Shown here: positions 24,475 through 38,480 of the stretch, one piece after another
Numbering within the stretch: position 1 is the stretch's first letter
Layout: every line of letters begins with the position of its first letter
NCBI GenBank assembly: GCA_028622995.1
Contig: JAJQJQ010000026.1
Location: 1,860,001 to 1,924,000 of the forward strand
Source of the DNA: Panagrolaimus kolymaensis
Lineage: Eukaryota > Nematoda > Chromadorea > Rhabditida > Panagrolaimidae
DNA length: 64,000 nt
Reading direction: 5' to 3'
Notes under the pieces: generated by a model
Told to the model about the DNA's origin: nothing
Seen by the model: only the letters and a program-made list of their open reading frames with translations
Databases searched by the model: none
Made by a program: the position numbers and the translations under genes

Positions 24475-26683
24475 TCATGTTTCTTTATTGGATCTTGTGG
24501 ATTTTAAACTGATTGAATCCTCTTCTCGCACAGTTTCTAAATGATGGTTTACAACTTCATCCATAGGCGAATTTGGTAATGATGATGTAACTAAAAATAA
24601 ATTTTCACGAAGGTTTTATTTGTCTTTTTTTTAAAAGTTTTTAGTCTCTCTTACCAAATTGTTTATTATCATACCATGGAGGTGGATGGCTAATGCTAAA
24701 GTTGTTGTTGTTATTATGACCAGCGCCAACATTTCCACTTTCTATGCTATGAGCTGATAAAGATTGAGATCTTAAAAAAAGAAAAAATCTTTATGCAAAA
24801 TTCTTAAAAAAAAATTTCAAAAAATTTTGTTTTCTACCTTTTCCGACTAAATCTATTTCTAATCCTTGTGCTAAGATTATTGGGATTAGAAGATTTTAAG
24901 CTACTTGTTGAATCGTGAAAGGAACCAAACTCATTAGAATTTTTTCTTGGTACCATTTTAACCTTTTCTTTTTCATGCTCCACACCTTGTCGAGCAGCCG
25001 AACCAACGAGGGCATGAACGGGGAGATTTGCGGCTTCCTCCGAATATAAAGGTTTTTCACCCGCATGAAATGCATCTCGAATTTGTTCCGGAATATCAAA
25101 CGATGTTTGGTCCACCAAAGCTAAGGCAATGGTTATATTTCGATCAATAATATAATTACATTCAAAGTCATCATCATCTTCCCCAAGAGGATTTAAAAGG
25201 GCTTCAGCAACTTTAAGCCATCCCATATAAAAAATAAGCTGTAATTGGGTCATAAATGGAATGTATAAATCTATCTAAAAAATAAAAATATATAAAAAAG
25301 GGATAAATGTAAATTTTATTTTTTTGCAAAGAAAATATCTAAAAAAAACCTGTGATTTGTTTTCAGCTTCTTCATTAATAATATATTGACGAGAAAAAAT
25401 ACAAATAAAAAAATACACCCGAACTGCAAGGAATACAACTTGAGGATATGCTAATGGAACTGGAACCCAATCATAATTACATAAAGTTCGAAGATTTATA
25501 TGGAATGTTTTGACTTCCTAAAAAGACTAAATGATTTTAAGAAAAAAAATTGGCTTTGACTTGCTTGTAAAAAACCATTAAGTAAAACATCTGCAGCAAT
25601 TTTACCCTTCTGCCTTAAATCGACACCCATTGCAAATATCCAATTTATAGGTACCCAATATTTTGAAAATTCATTATCTATTTTATCCATAATGTCTTTT
25701 TCATGGGGTTGCAAAAAGCCTTTAAAAATTTTTCTGTGTATTAAAAATCCATCCAAAAATGAATAACTTGCCTGCATCAACAACCGCATCCAAATTAGGA
25801 AATCTTTTTCGCACTTTTATGCTAATATCTCTCAACACCAATACTTGAGTCAAACATAAATATCTAATCATATTTCGCTTAGCTATTCTTGTTTCATCAT
25901 CATTTCCGGTGATATAATTTGCAATAAAAAATGCGACACTAAAAAAATCAAAGTCCTATTTTTTTCTTCGAGATATTACAACAACAAAAAAACCACAAAC
26001 TTATCAACAAAACCAATATTCGCAAAAATATTTTTCCATCGATCCACGATGATTGTAACAAAAAAACCAAGCATAAAATGAAGCGGAATGTATTCCAATC
26101 TTTCATCCACATATTCGGCAAACGCAGCAAATTGCCTAAAACCATTTTTTTTAAATCTGATTTAAATTATTTTTATCCATAGCCTTTTAGAATCCGATCC
26201 TTTGTTAATTTTCTACAAAAACTTATTCTAAGAAGTTTTGTTTTTTCTAAAATTTTAATGAACTTTGAAAAATCACTCAATTTTTTTTTTGCAAAAGTTC
26301 TTTTTTTATGTAACATATTATTTTAATTTTTTAAACCCGTTAAAAAACAGTTTTATCATAATCGGATAGATGAACGAAAACATAAAACTTGATGTTTGTT
26401 TCTTTTCACAAAAAAATAAACTATGGTCTTCTTTTCGGAAAAGACAAAAAATGAAAACGTTATTTTTTCAAACATCCAAAAAATGGCCAAAAAAAAAGAC
26501 TTACAATTGTTGAAATTTATTTAAAACTTTTCGATAAATAGCTGAAACAATCCAATAACATATTGTCCAAGAAATAAGTTCTTGAAAAACTGATTTCCAT
26601 ATGGAACCTCGCCATCGAAAAATAACCCGTAAAAATGTCCACGAACTACTGCTTGATACATCCAAATTATAACTAATCGTCAT
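24475..26683 (-). CDS. Bestrophin family anion channel, copy B
   Basis: This paralogue of the gene at 15307-17338 has 490 aa from eight exons: 26683-26505, 26135-26001, 25938-25772, 25719-25565, 25517-25350, 25274-24838, 24770-24655, 24590-24475. It starts MTISYNLDVSSSSSWTFLRV, with [51 protein letters not shown] and the Ca-clasp GEDDDDFECN (about 299-307). The C-terminal tail is Ser/Asn/Arg-rich (RIRNRFSRKR, then an Asn run). Introns 3 and 4 have GC donors (CAG/GCAAGT at 25771 and CAA/GCAAGT at 25564); no GT alternative keeps the conserved frame at either site. Intron 1 is 369 bp, unusually long here. Expression and Ca-gating are inferred from the family only. Confidence 0.94.
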
Positions 26684-27592
26684 ATTTTTTTTAGTAATTT
26701 AATAAGCTTGAAAAACAAAACTTCGAAAATGTTCGAAGCATTCTACAAATAAAAAATAAAATAATGCAATCTTAAACCGCGACCGACGAAAGTGTTGATC
26801 CAGAAAAGCAGCGTCGGGCAAAAAATAAACTAAATAAAAATAAAAAACACACCAAAATATGTAATGTATTTTTTTACAGAAAAAAAAAGAAAACACTAAA
26901 AAACGCTTTTGAAGGAAAAAAATAAAAGATAAAACACAAAATCAAAGAGAAACCATGAATGCTTTATTAATATTCACGAATATTTAATTTTTTCCAAAAA
27001 TGGTGTTAATTTTTTTGTTGTTGATGAAAAGCTTTTAAAAATATTTATTAACAATGATTCATTAAAATAATCAGAAAAATAGAAAAAAGCTTGTTGTAAA
27101 TTTTTAATTTTTATTTTTAAAATCATTTAGATCATTTCTTTCAAGGTTTTTCATTTTTTTGTCTTTGTCAAAGACAACAACATCGAATTGCAATTCGAAA
27201 GCCCGTCGTCGGTAAAGGAAGTAATGGAAAAAAAGTGCGTGAACCGGTTTTCTGAAAAGTTTATGGCAGATGAAATTTGCGATCGATTGATGCTTATCAT
27301 TTTTGAATGGCTGATTTTAATTGTCTCAACCGATAGATGTTTTTGTTTTATTAAAAAATGTTCATGTTAATTTGTAATTAAATAAATTTGCTTTTGTATT
27401 GATTCGACTAATTTATTGTTAGTTAAATCGATGATTTTTGAGAGTAAAAATTTTTTGTGGTTTGAAGTTGAAAAAAAAAACAACGAACTAAAAACAAAGT
27501 TCATGATTTTGAACAGCGATCAACTTTGATCAAGGAATTTTGTCATTTTACCATAACTTTAAAAAAATAATGATCGCGCCCATTGCAAAATA
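26684..27592. other. Intergenic region between divergent bestrophin B and secreted-protein genes
   Basis: AT-rich sequence with no supported gene. A 60-codon frame at 27188 on the plus strand has no homology that I recognise and no splice context. Promoters of both flanking genes presumably lie here. Confidence 0.5.
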
Positions 27593-29016
27593 ATGGCCTC
27601 AAAATCGAAAGAAAATCTGTCACTCAATGAAATCTTTTTTTCATTCTTTCTTTTTTTTGCATTATTGCAAGTTGCAGCTGATAAGACTCAAGAAACTTTG
27701 ACTATTTCATTCAAAGGTTAAAATCCTTTCTATTTTTTTTTCATTGCTGCTATTTCTGACTTTTTTAAATTTTGAAAGAAAGAATAATTGATTTAAAAGA
27801 AAATATGTTTTTTGTTCCTAATAATTTTCCTAAATACTTATTATTTTTATCATTTTATTTTCCATTAATATTTGGATGGAATTCTATTCTTGAAATAAAT
27901 GTTGAATTTGAAAAAAGATTTGCTCATGAAGATGAGCTGAGTATCGAAGAATGGAATGGCGCCCTTCCAACAGAAACAGAAAAAGGCGAAATTAAAACTT
28001 TGATAGAATTTTTAATGATTTTGGATACCTTCAAGGGACTTTCATCTTATGGAGTTTTATCATTTTATCCAAATATTAGAAAATCTATGAATATTACTTT
28101 TTTTGAAGTTAGTCTTTTTATTCCTTAAAAAAAATATACTAATATTTTTGGGTTTTCTAAACATAATTTTTTTTAGGAAGAATATGTAATTATTCATGAA
28201 CTTTACAACCATGAAGATCCAAAACCTTTTAAACGATATTTTGGTTATTCCATAATTGCTTCAAGGAAGATAGCTGCAAAACCATATCTCCATCATTCAT
28301 CGCCTCATTTTGAATCGGATGGAAACGTTTGTAATCAAAGCGCCAAAATTTTTGAAGAAACATTAAGTCGGAGTCTCGTCATCGCTGGTGCAAGTCGCTT
28401 TTCCGTGAAGGATAGAGTGCCGAATCCATGTCAAGAAACTTCAGCCATCGCTGATGCAGCTCATAATAATTTCACAATGTTTCATGCTTTTAATGAAGCA
28501 ATTTTAGCAGCGACGAAACGAGTTGAAAAATTAGATTCAACTCCAAATTATTTTTTGCAATGGCATGGAATGAGCGAACATTCATGCCCTGATTCTCCTG
28601 CATTGATAAGCACTGGTGCATCAGGAAATAATTCGATTTATTTGAATGCTTCACTCGCCGCCAATAAAGTAATTAACTTTTATCTAAACTTTTTAATCCA
28701 ACAAATCCCATCAAAATTTTAGTTGAGAAAAGCATATGGCCATGGCGTCAATACTCCTTTCACAGATCCAGATTGTAATCTTGCAGCAACAACAAATATT
28801 TTTGGAAGACTTATTTATGGAGTTGAAACTTCTAAAGTCTGTCATTTATCTGCAAATCCTGATCAAATAAATGGACACTTTATTCATATTGAACAAAAAA
28901 GGAGGGAAAGAAATGATTGGAATGGATGGATTTCCGCTGTAAATAAAGCCTTTGATCTCAAAAACCCAGTTTCATGTGCTTTAAAAAATTTGATAAATAA
29001 TAAAACAAAATGTTAA
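27593..29016 (+). CDS. Predicted secreted protein, possible metallohydrolase-like family, unrecognised
   Basis: Exons are 27593-27716, 27779-28106 (donor GAA/GTTAGT), 28177-28667 and 28723-29016, all in matching phases; exon 1 is the least certain. The N terminus is hydrophobic (FFSFFLFFALLQVAADK), suggesting secretion, and a second hydrophobic stretch (YLLFLSFYFPLIFG) follows. The conserved-looking core reads in order SSPHFESDGN, AGASRF, DAAHNNFTMFHA, FLQWHGMSEHSC, TTNIFGRLIYGVE and GHFIHIEQKRRER. The spacing of PH..D, HG and IE is reminiscent of the N-formylglutamate amidohydrolase-like fold, in which those residues bind zinc; this is inference. At least five cysteines could form disulfides. 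I do not know a nematode homologue, and the motif style recalls bacterial secreted proteins. It ends 253 bp from the convergent KIAA0930 gene. Confidence 0.75.
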
Positions 29017-29268
29017 ATAAATCATTTTAAAAATATGTTATACTAAAATTTTGAAAACTGCAATAAAAAGTTTTGAATTTTGTTTAATTAAAATTTACTT
29101 AAGTATTGCACAAAGTAAATACAAATAGAATAAATTATTGAATTATTTATAACAAATAATTAAGTATTTTTTAAATGCCTAACATTTGTGAAATGCATTT
29201 TTATCCTTTTGGAAAGCGATTGGCGGTTGATGGAAAGTGAAGTAGTTAATGGAATGTCTATAGTAAGT

Positions 29269-31027
<1,759 letters not shown>

Positions 31028-32189
31028 TGTCGTCGTTTGTTGTTTGTTGTTTGATGATAGATGTTTTTTTAACTTTGGAAGTCAAAAATACACAATGAAA
31101 AATAAAATTTTTATATATATATAAAAAATGGCACAAAAGAGTTTGTTGAATCCTTTTTTAAAATAGCTTAATTCATTGAAAGTTGTCGAAGAAATTCAAG
31201 TCTTTGTCGAATTTGAAAAAAAAAGAAAGAAGAAACTAAATAATGCAGCGATGAGTAAAAACAGAAGGAGAAGAAATAAGAATAAATGGTGTTGTTTGCC
31301 GCCCCTTGAAGCATGCAAGCAAGCGTATTTCTGCTGCGCGTCCTCTTCTTTTTTATTTTTATTTCTCACTTTTTTGGCTTTTCATCCATCCACATACTTC
31401 TTCCAGCTGCTTGACAAAACTACTAGCAACTAAACACAACAAGTTTTTGAAGAAAGCTTTTTTTCTCCAATATTTCTTTTTTCGCCTGCTTTTTTATTCT
31501 TTTCCATTTTTATTTTTATTTCTTCGTGCCAAGATTATTTTAACAATATTTAAAGCAATGTAGGAAATCAACAGACTGTTTTGAACTGTCAGCAGCAGCA
31601 GCTAAGTAATTGTTCAATTTCCTTCATTCACATTTCTCACAATCTCTACGCTTGAGCACCTCCCAATACCATCGGCCAATCATCCATCATTCATTGATGG
31701 ACGAACGTACAAACAACCATTTTTTATTTCATTCATTTCTTTTCCCAAAAACTATTAGGTATCGGTTATATATTTTTACGTTGTGCTTCTTTTTTTATTT
31801 TGAATATATTTTTGGAATGTTAAACTACGCCTCTCTCTTCTCCAAATCATTGATGACTCATTCGAAGAAGAAACAACGAACTTTCTAACAATAAAAAGGT
31901 TTTTTGCCGTCTTTTATAGAGATAGTCGCATTACGTTTTCATCTTCCTGTTTTACGCAATATTTTATTTTTTGAATTATCACTTTTGGCTCGAGTTTCAA
32001 AGCCTTTCCTGTTTTCATTCCTCGTCTTTCATTTATGCTTATTTTGTGTTTAGTTTCTTCTTCTCATTGTTTTCCATACACAAATTTATAGCTTGAATTA
32101 TATATTTTTTACGTGTTTATTCCTTCTTTTTTTTGTTGAATAATTTAATGTAAATACTTTCCATTTGACTTTAATGATTTTTAAGAGCC
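31028..32189. other. Divergent promoter region between KIAA0930 and RhoGDI genes
   Basis: AT-rich spacer with pyrimidine runs. Two 85-codon and one 92-codon plus-strand frames here are Phe/Ser/Lys-rich low complexity without splice or homology support. An orphan acceptor TTTTTAAG lies 4 bp before the RhoGDI ATG. Confidence 0.5.
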
Positions 32190-32936
32190 ATGTCGGGTGC
32201 AGGTGATAACAATAGCAATAGTGATGATTTTGAAACAGATAATCCTAATTTTGTTCGACCTCCAGAACGATCAATTCAAGATATTATTAAAGCCGATGCT
32301 GAAGATCCAAGTTTAATCAAGTAATCGATTATATATAAAATCTATAAAATATTACATAATGAGTTTTTTACTTTTAAGATATAAGCAAGATCTTTTGGGA
32401 ACTGCGGCTGGTGGAGGAATTATTATTCGTCCAGAAAATTCTGAACGTGTTATTGTCACCAATATTAGTCTCATGTCTGATAATGAAGTAAAGCGTTCAA
32501 TGGATTTACCAAGTAAATTTTGTTTTTTGTTATGGATCGCGTTAACAAAAATACACTTTAGCAACCGATGATTTTGTTTTATCCATCAAACAAGGATGCA
32601 CTTATAGTATTCGAATTCAATATTATGTCCAACGTGAAATTGTTAGTGGTCTTCGCTATGTTCATAAAGTGAAACGTTTGGGTGTTAATGGTTTGTGAAT
32701 ATATTTAAAAATGATTTTACAAATATATATTATTTTTTTAAGTGACTCGAGAAATTTACATGTTTGGCTCTTTTGCACCTCGTAAAGAGATTTATGAATA
32801 TATTTCTCCAGCAGAAGAAGCCCCATCTAGCTTTATTCATCGTGGAAAATACAACGTGTCTTCTGCGATTGTCGATGATGACGGCCATGTTTACCTCAAA
32901 TGGAATTGGGTGCTCGAAATCGCCAAAGATTGGTGA
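32190..32936 (+). CDS. rhi-1: Rho GDP-dissociation inhibitor
   Basis: This cytosolic regulator extracts prenylated Rho/Rac/Cdc42 from membranes and blocks GDP release. Four exons (32190-32320, 32379-32512, 32562-32690, 32743-32936) give 195 aa, close to the usual 190-204. The N-terminal arm is acidic and flexible (SGAGDNNSNSDDFETD), followed by SIQDIIKADAEDPSL and YKQDLLG, the Rho-binding region. The immunoglobulin-like prenyl-binding domain ends with YMFGSFAPRKEIYEYISPAE, EAPSSFIHRGKY and DDDGHVYLKWNWVLEIAKDW, the family's typical C terminus. Introns are 48-58 bp with TTTTAAG, CTTTAG and TTTTAAG acceptors. It is tail-to-tail with the TOM1-like gene 473 bp away. Confidence 0.97.
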
Positions 32937-33408
32937 ACTCCTAATTCACTTTTAGCCTCTTTGCTAATATTGCAATAATATCTATAAAATTCTCATCACT
33001 TAAAATACCAAAATATGCGTAATCGTTTCATGTTCCATATTTCTTTTTATTGGGTTAAATAATACACATCTTTGTTTTTATATTTTGTCGGGTTATTATT
33101 ATAGGTTTATCATACATACATACATATATGTAAGAAGCATAAATGTTTTTATTATTTTTTTATGTAATTTATTAAGCAATGAAACCAGTGATAAACTAAA
33201 GTGATGAAAAAAAAATACAGAAGGAATGAAAATAATTAAGCGAGAGAAAAAATAAAAAATATTAATAACTTATACTGGGCCTTTAAAAAGATACATATAA
33301 AGTAAGCTAGCTGCTGCAATGGTTAATAAGAAGCTGACATAGATTTTTGACGTTTTTGTTGTATGTAATAATAATTGAATATTAAAAATGATACACGATA
33401 ATAATAAT

Positions 33409-34927
33409 TTAAAGTCCATCATCGACTTTCTTTTCTTCTTCTTTTTCTTTCTTACCTTCAAGAATCCAATCTTCAAGTTCTTGTGCAACTCGATCTGCAA
33501 TGGGTTCAGTTTTATTAAAAGCTGCAACATTTAATCCTGCTTCAGTTTGATCAAAGGTTGATGGATCAGCTCGAGCTGTAGATGATGAAGGGCCGGGTAA
33601 TGATGGATCACGCATTTCTGGTTTTGGTGGATTAATATAATTATCATACATATTAATAGCATTGCTAAGCATATCGTTGCAATCCAAAATTTCAGCTAAA
33701 ATCAAGGGCTTAATTTTAAGAATTTACTTTAAAATAAAATATTTACTTGTAAAAGATTGATTATCATATAGTTGTTGAACGAGTAAAGCAGTTCGATCAC
33801 GCATTTCTTTGGTAGTTGTGCAAACTTGTTGAAGGGTATCTAAGATATCTTTTCCAGCAAGATGAGCAGGTGGTAATTCTTTCAAAAGATGTAAGAATGA
33901 TTCTGCATGTTTACGGGATTGTGCAAGTTCGGATTGAATTTTAGCAATTGCTGCATCATCAACGACAGGTTGTTGTTGTCCGCCAACCACATATATACCA
34001 GGTTGGGACTAAAAATAATCTTTTAAATATATATTTTTCTAAACACTAAATGGCATAACACAACTACGATTAACTACTATGTACTTACAGCTCGAGGAGT
34101 TCCTTGTGTTGGTTGAGGTTCAGTATATACAGTCTAAAAACACAAAACAACAACAACAAAGTTACAACATTCAAATAAATTTTTTGCTAGACAAACCCGT
34201 TTTGGAGTAATAACTGGAGCCATTGCATCCAAATCAGTTGGAGGGAATTCGATGCCTCTTTTTCTTAAATCTTCATAACATGTGACAACATCAACACAAT
34301 CTGGAATGCCACGGAAGGCATCAGCCCAAGACTAAAAATTTCTTGTTTTATTCTAATTTTCAGAAAGCCATTTGTTTGTTTACTTGAATGAGAGACAAAA
34401 CTTTTTCTTGAACTCCTGGAGGAGTTTCCTTTTTAATAAGTTTAATAAGTTCTTCAAGGAAATCATTTTTGCAAACCATGATAGCAAAAGGTCCTCCACA
34501 ATTTTTTACTGCTGCTTCAAGCACAATCAAAGTATAAACAATTGTTTGAGGATTTTTGGTGACATTTTCATTTAATTGTCGGCGAATTGCACGAAGGGCA
34601 TCACGAGCACTAAAAAAATAATATTTAAATAATCAATGATTCTCTAAAGTGACTAAATACCCATTTGGAATTTCAATAATATAATCGCAAATTGTCATAA
34701 TCAGACCCCAATCTTCCGATTTAATAACATCCGCATTAGTTGCCGCAACTTAAAAATGCAAATAATATAAAATGATTAATATTTCGTAATTCAAATTCCT
34801 AACCTATCATTTTTCCTACTTCTGTTTCAAGTGGATTACCCGATAAAAAATCCGTGATTTTAGCACCCACTTGTCCAACAGCATTTACAACTTGATCTTG
34901 AATTCGTTCAGTTGGGGCTTTTTCCAT
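33409..34927 (-). CDS. TOM1: TOM1-like VHS/GAT ubiquitin-sorting adaptor
   Basis: TOM1 proteins bind ubiquitinated cargo, Tollip and clathrin at endosomes. Seven exons (34927-34804, 34748-34661, 34609-34384, 34331-34197, 34133-34089, 34008-33747, 33695-33409) give 388 aa. The VHS domain (about 15-155) includes [51 protein letters not shown] and [17 protein letters not shown] Pro/Gln linker carries a 15-residue exon ([15 protein letters not shown]). The GAT three-helix domain (about 222-310) includes [20 protein letters not shown] and [13 protein letters not shown]. The acidic/Lys tail ends KKVDDGL; a linear peptide ENP or DLL clathrin box is not obvious. An acceptor TTATTCTAG lies about 20 bp before the ATG. 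STAM or GGA is less likely because no SH3, UIM or ear domain follows. Confidence 0.94.
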
Positions 34928-37900
34928 GATTCGTTTTTTTTATTCTAGAATAATTAAAATTGTGGACAATAAAAAGAAAAAAAGAGTGAGGAACAAAAAA
35001 CAATCTTCGATTTTTTTTTATTTGCCACAAACAAATAATATGTTTGATGATAACACACGCTAGCTTTGAATGTTCTTTTTTTATTTTGAGAGAAGAGAAG
35101 AACAGTGGTATGTATATGCAAGAAACAAAACAGCAACAACAAAAAAATGAATGACTAAGCAAAAGCAAAATAGCACTTGGAAAAACTTTTTCGTTGTGAG
35201 AAGTATGGAGGATGTTGATGCTGTTGTTGCTATTCGATGAGGAAACAACACATCATGGAAATAAACTTGAAAAACAAAAAAAAGAAGGTTTTAAAAAATA
35301 ATGATGAAATAAGGGAGAGAAAAGAGGAATACTTTTCAACTAATTCCGCTAAAAATGGTTCTGACATTTGGAACATTTATGGTGTCGTCCCAAATGAATT
35401 AAACATAATAATTGTTGTGTATCTTTTTTTGCATTTGTAGTTGCCGAGGCATGGCATACTCTTATCGTTATCTGTTGCCATTATGATTTTAAAATGGACA
35501 AAGTTTTATCAAACATTTTTTTTGTTTGAACTTACATAAATCTCTGCGATTATGGAAATGGTTTGGACATGAAAAAAAGGAAAATTAAAAAAATTATTTG
35601 TGTTGCTTTGAGGGATTATTCAATTTTAATTTTTTCCTTTGTTATTTATTATCTTTTTTTAAAACATAAAAGTAGAGTAAAATGGTGTCAAAAAAATCGT
35701 TTTTGGTATGAATGGTATATTTTTTCTTTTATGATGACTGTTAAAAAATAACATTATTTTATTGTAACAGTTAGAAGGAAATAGAAGAATGCTTTTTTCT
35801 CCTCAGAAAAATAGTAAACTTTTTATGTTGACAATAAAAAAAATTGAAAAATAATATAAATAATTTATTTAATGATTCTAAAATAAACTTTGGATATGCA
35901 TATTTAGTTTTGCGCATTTTTTAGGTGTATTTTATTTAGTCTCTATGGTTTTATTAATTTAAATTTATTTTTAACACACATTCTGCTTCAGGTGGAATTT
36001 TCTTACGCGTCTTTAAACATGACACAATGTTTATATAAAATTTCAATGATCTTCAATTTTGATGCAAAAACATTCCATTTACCATATTGTGTTTTTTTTT
36101 TACGTTTAATGCGTTCAGATTATCTTCAAATAATCCATAAAAAAGCATTTTTTTCATTTCTTTAAAATTCGAGGTAAAATAGAGTACAATATATGTATTT
36201 TTCTTGCAAATTTGGTGCCATCTTCTGTGTCCATTCATTTTTTTTTGCAAAAAAATATTATCTTTTAAAAGATTAAAATAGCCAAAGAGATTTGCATCTT
36301 TTTTTTTCACTCTTACAATAGTTATTTAAAAAAATTTTGTCACATGTAAAAATAAAAAAACAATATTTCTCGAAAAAAATATTTGATGTCTTTCTTTTTT
36401 TCTTCTTCAAAAAAAAATTATTTATTTTAGAAAAACTGTAGTCAGCATCCATGTACTAATCTTTTCTTCTTTTTTTGTAAGCCTATTCGAGACTTACAAG
36501 AGAATAAATAGTATGACACTAATAAAGCTTAAAAATTAAAAAGGTTATAGCGATGGTTTAATTTTTTTTAGTTTTCGAGATAAATAAAAAAACAGGATTG
36601 CGGAAGTCTTTAAGATTTTTTTGTTTTGCTTTTGTATTTCGTGAATGTTAAGCTTTAAGCACATGAGAGACTATTAAATAGATCCATGGTTTTTTAAATA
36701 CATACATATTAAAATAAAGTAATAAGAATTAAAATTCATAGAGGATGATAGACTATCAATTTCTTAATTAAATTACAACAAATACGACGACGACAAAAAA
36801 AGGTTTAAAATTGTATTTTTTTAGAGTTATTTAGAAAAATAAATAAATCTAGGGGTAATTAATCTCATTGGTAATATAATCCTTTTTGTGTTTTTTTGTT
36901 GCTTAACGTGTTTCAATATAAATTTTTGTTTACCGTCGTCTGTTAATAGTTAACGTAACACATTTTCTACGATGTTGACGAAATGGCTTAACTATGTTAC
37001 AACAATGTTTCTAAGTAGAAAAAACATAAAAAAAATTAGTTTGTTTGCAATTTATGGTTTCTTGAAGCCCTATCAAACTATATGGTGGTGGTATAAAAAA
37101 ACTTTTAAGCTGTGAACGACAAAAAAGACGCAACTAAAAAAAACATATTTATTATTGCATGTCAAATTATTTTTTTGTTGTATAAAACTAAACACTTTAT
37201 TAGCAAAAAAAAATTTAATTACATTTTTCCTTTTTTTATAAGAAATTTTTTTTTAAATCTTTTTTGTTAAGCTTTAATAATTTTCTTGTCACATGAGTTT
37301 GTTGCAAATAAAATAATATAAAATAAAATTAAAACTCACACAAATTTTATTATTGTCGTAGACATTGACACTGTAGCTTTTCCTTAATGGCATCAATGTT
37401 CTAAACAACTTTCTTTTAAAAAAATTCTTGACGTTTGACGTCTAACAGCAACAAATAAACAAACATACATCAGCCTTTCCCCTCATTTTTTTATGCATTT
37501 TTTTTCTGAGATTTATTTTAACTTTTTTAAAAAGCGTATATGTTTTTTTGAGATTAGATACTTTCAATAAAAGATTTTTTTGTAAAAAAGAAAGTCAATG
37601 TTTTTTTTCTTCTTCGGCTTATTTGTATTTGAGACATACAATAATTTAAGTACACCATAACACCTTTCGATACAAATATATTTTTTCATTAACTGTAGTA
37701 AAAAAAGGATATCAATATTTAACAAACAAAAAATGTATTCAAAATGACGTTACAACTCTTTTTTTTAAATTTTAAAACAAATAGAAAATGATATAATTCA
37801 AAAAAGAAACGATATGTGCGAATAGAAAAAAAAACAGAACAGGATATAACAAATAAATAAAAAACTATTTAAATAAAAAGGTTTCAATTTATAAAAAATA

Positions 37901-38480
37901 GGAGCCGCCTCGACGAAGCTTAATAAAAAAATCTCGTCATTAATAAACGAAACCCGTCAATTTGTGAGTGAAATATTTTAGAGAAAAAAAAGAATAATAA
38001 AAAATTATGAATTTCGAGATTGAAACAAAAATATAAAAAATTGAAAACATCGTCATTTGATTTAAAAAAGATTAGTAATTAAAAAAGGCATATTTATGCT
38101 TAAAAAATAAAGCTGATGATGATGGTTATATGATTTATATGTGGAAAAAGAAGATACGAATAAATGTTAGAGTGTATTTTAGAAAGATAGAGAGAGATCA
38201 TACACGCCGCAAAATATAATATTGAGATCATTCATAAAAGCTGCTTTTTTTTTACAATAAAAAATAACCTATAGTTAACAAAACAAGAAAAAAAGTAATA
38301 AAGAAAAAATTTGAGCAAAGGCAATAATGGACACATGCGAAACGTTGGATACTGTAATGTAACAACTCTGCATGCAAGGAGGAGAGAACAAATCTGAAAC
38401 AAAAAATTTTAGATAAAATTCAGGTAATTTTATGGTTTGTTTTGCTAACCTATAAAAAATTAAAGAAACAGTATAAAATA
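34928..38480. other. 3.5-kb AT-rich intergenic region
   Basis: No gene is supported. Open frames here (60-87 codons) are Lys/Phe/Ile-rich low complexity and lack splice signals or homology. The left part must hold the TOM1 promoter and the right end the 3' UTR of the small secreted gene. I saw no tRNA or repeat array. Confidence 0.55.

Noticed and set aside
27188..27370. 60-codon plus-strand frame upstream of the secreted-protein gene
   Set aside because: No phase-compatible join to the downstream exons and no recognisable motif.
33115..33131. CATA tetranucleotide run
   Set aside because: Too short (about four copies) to count as a notable repeat.
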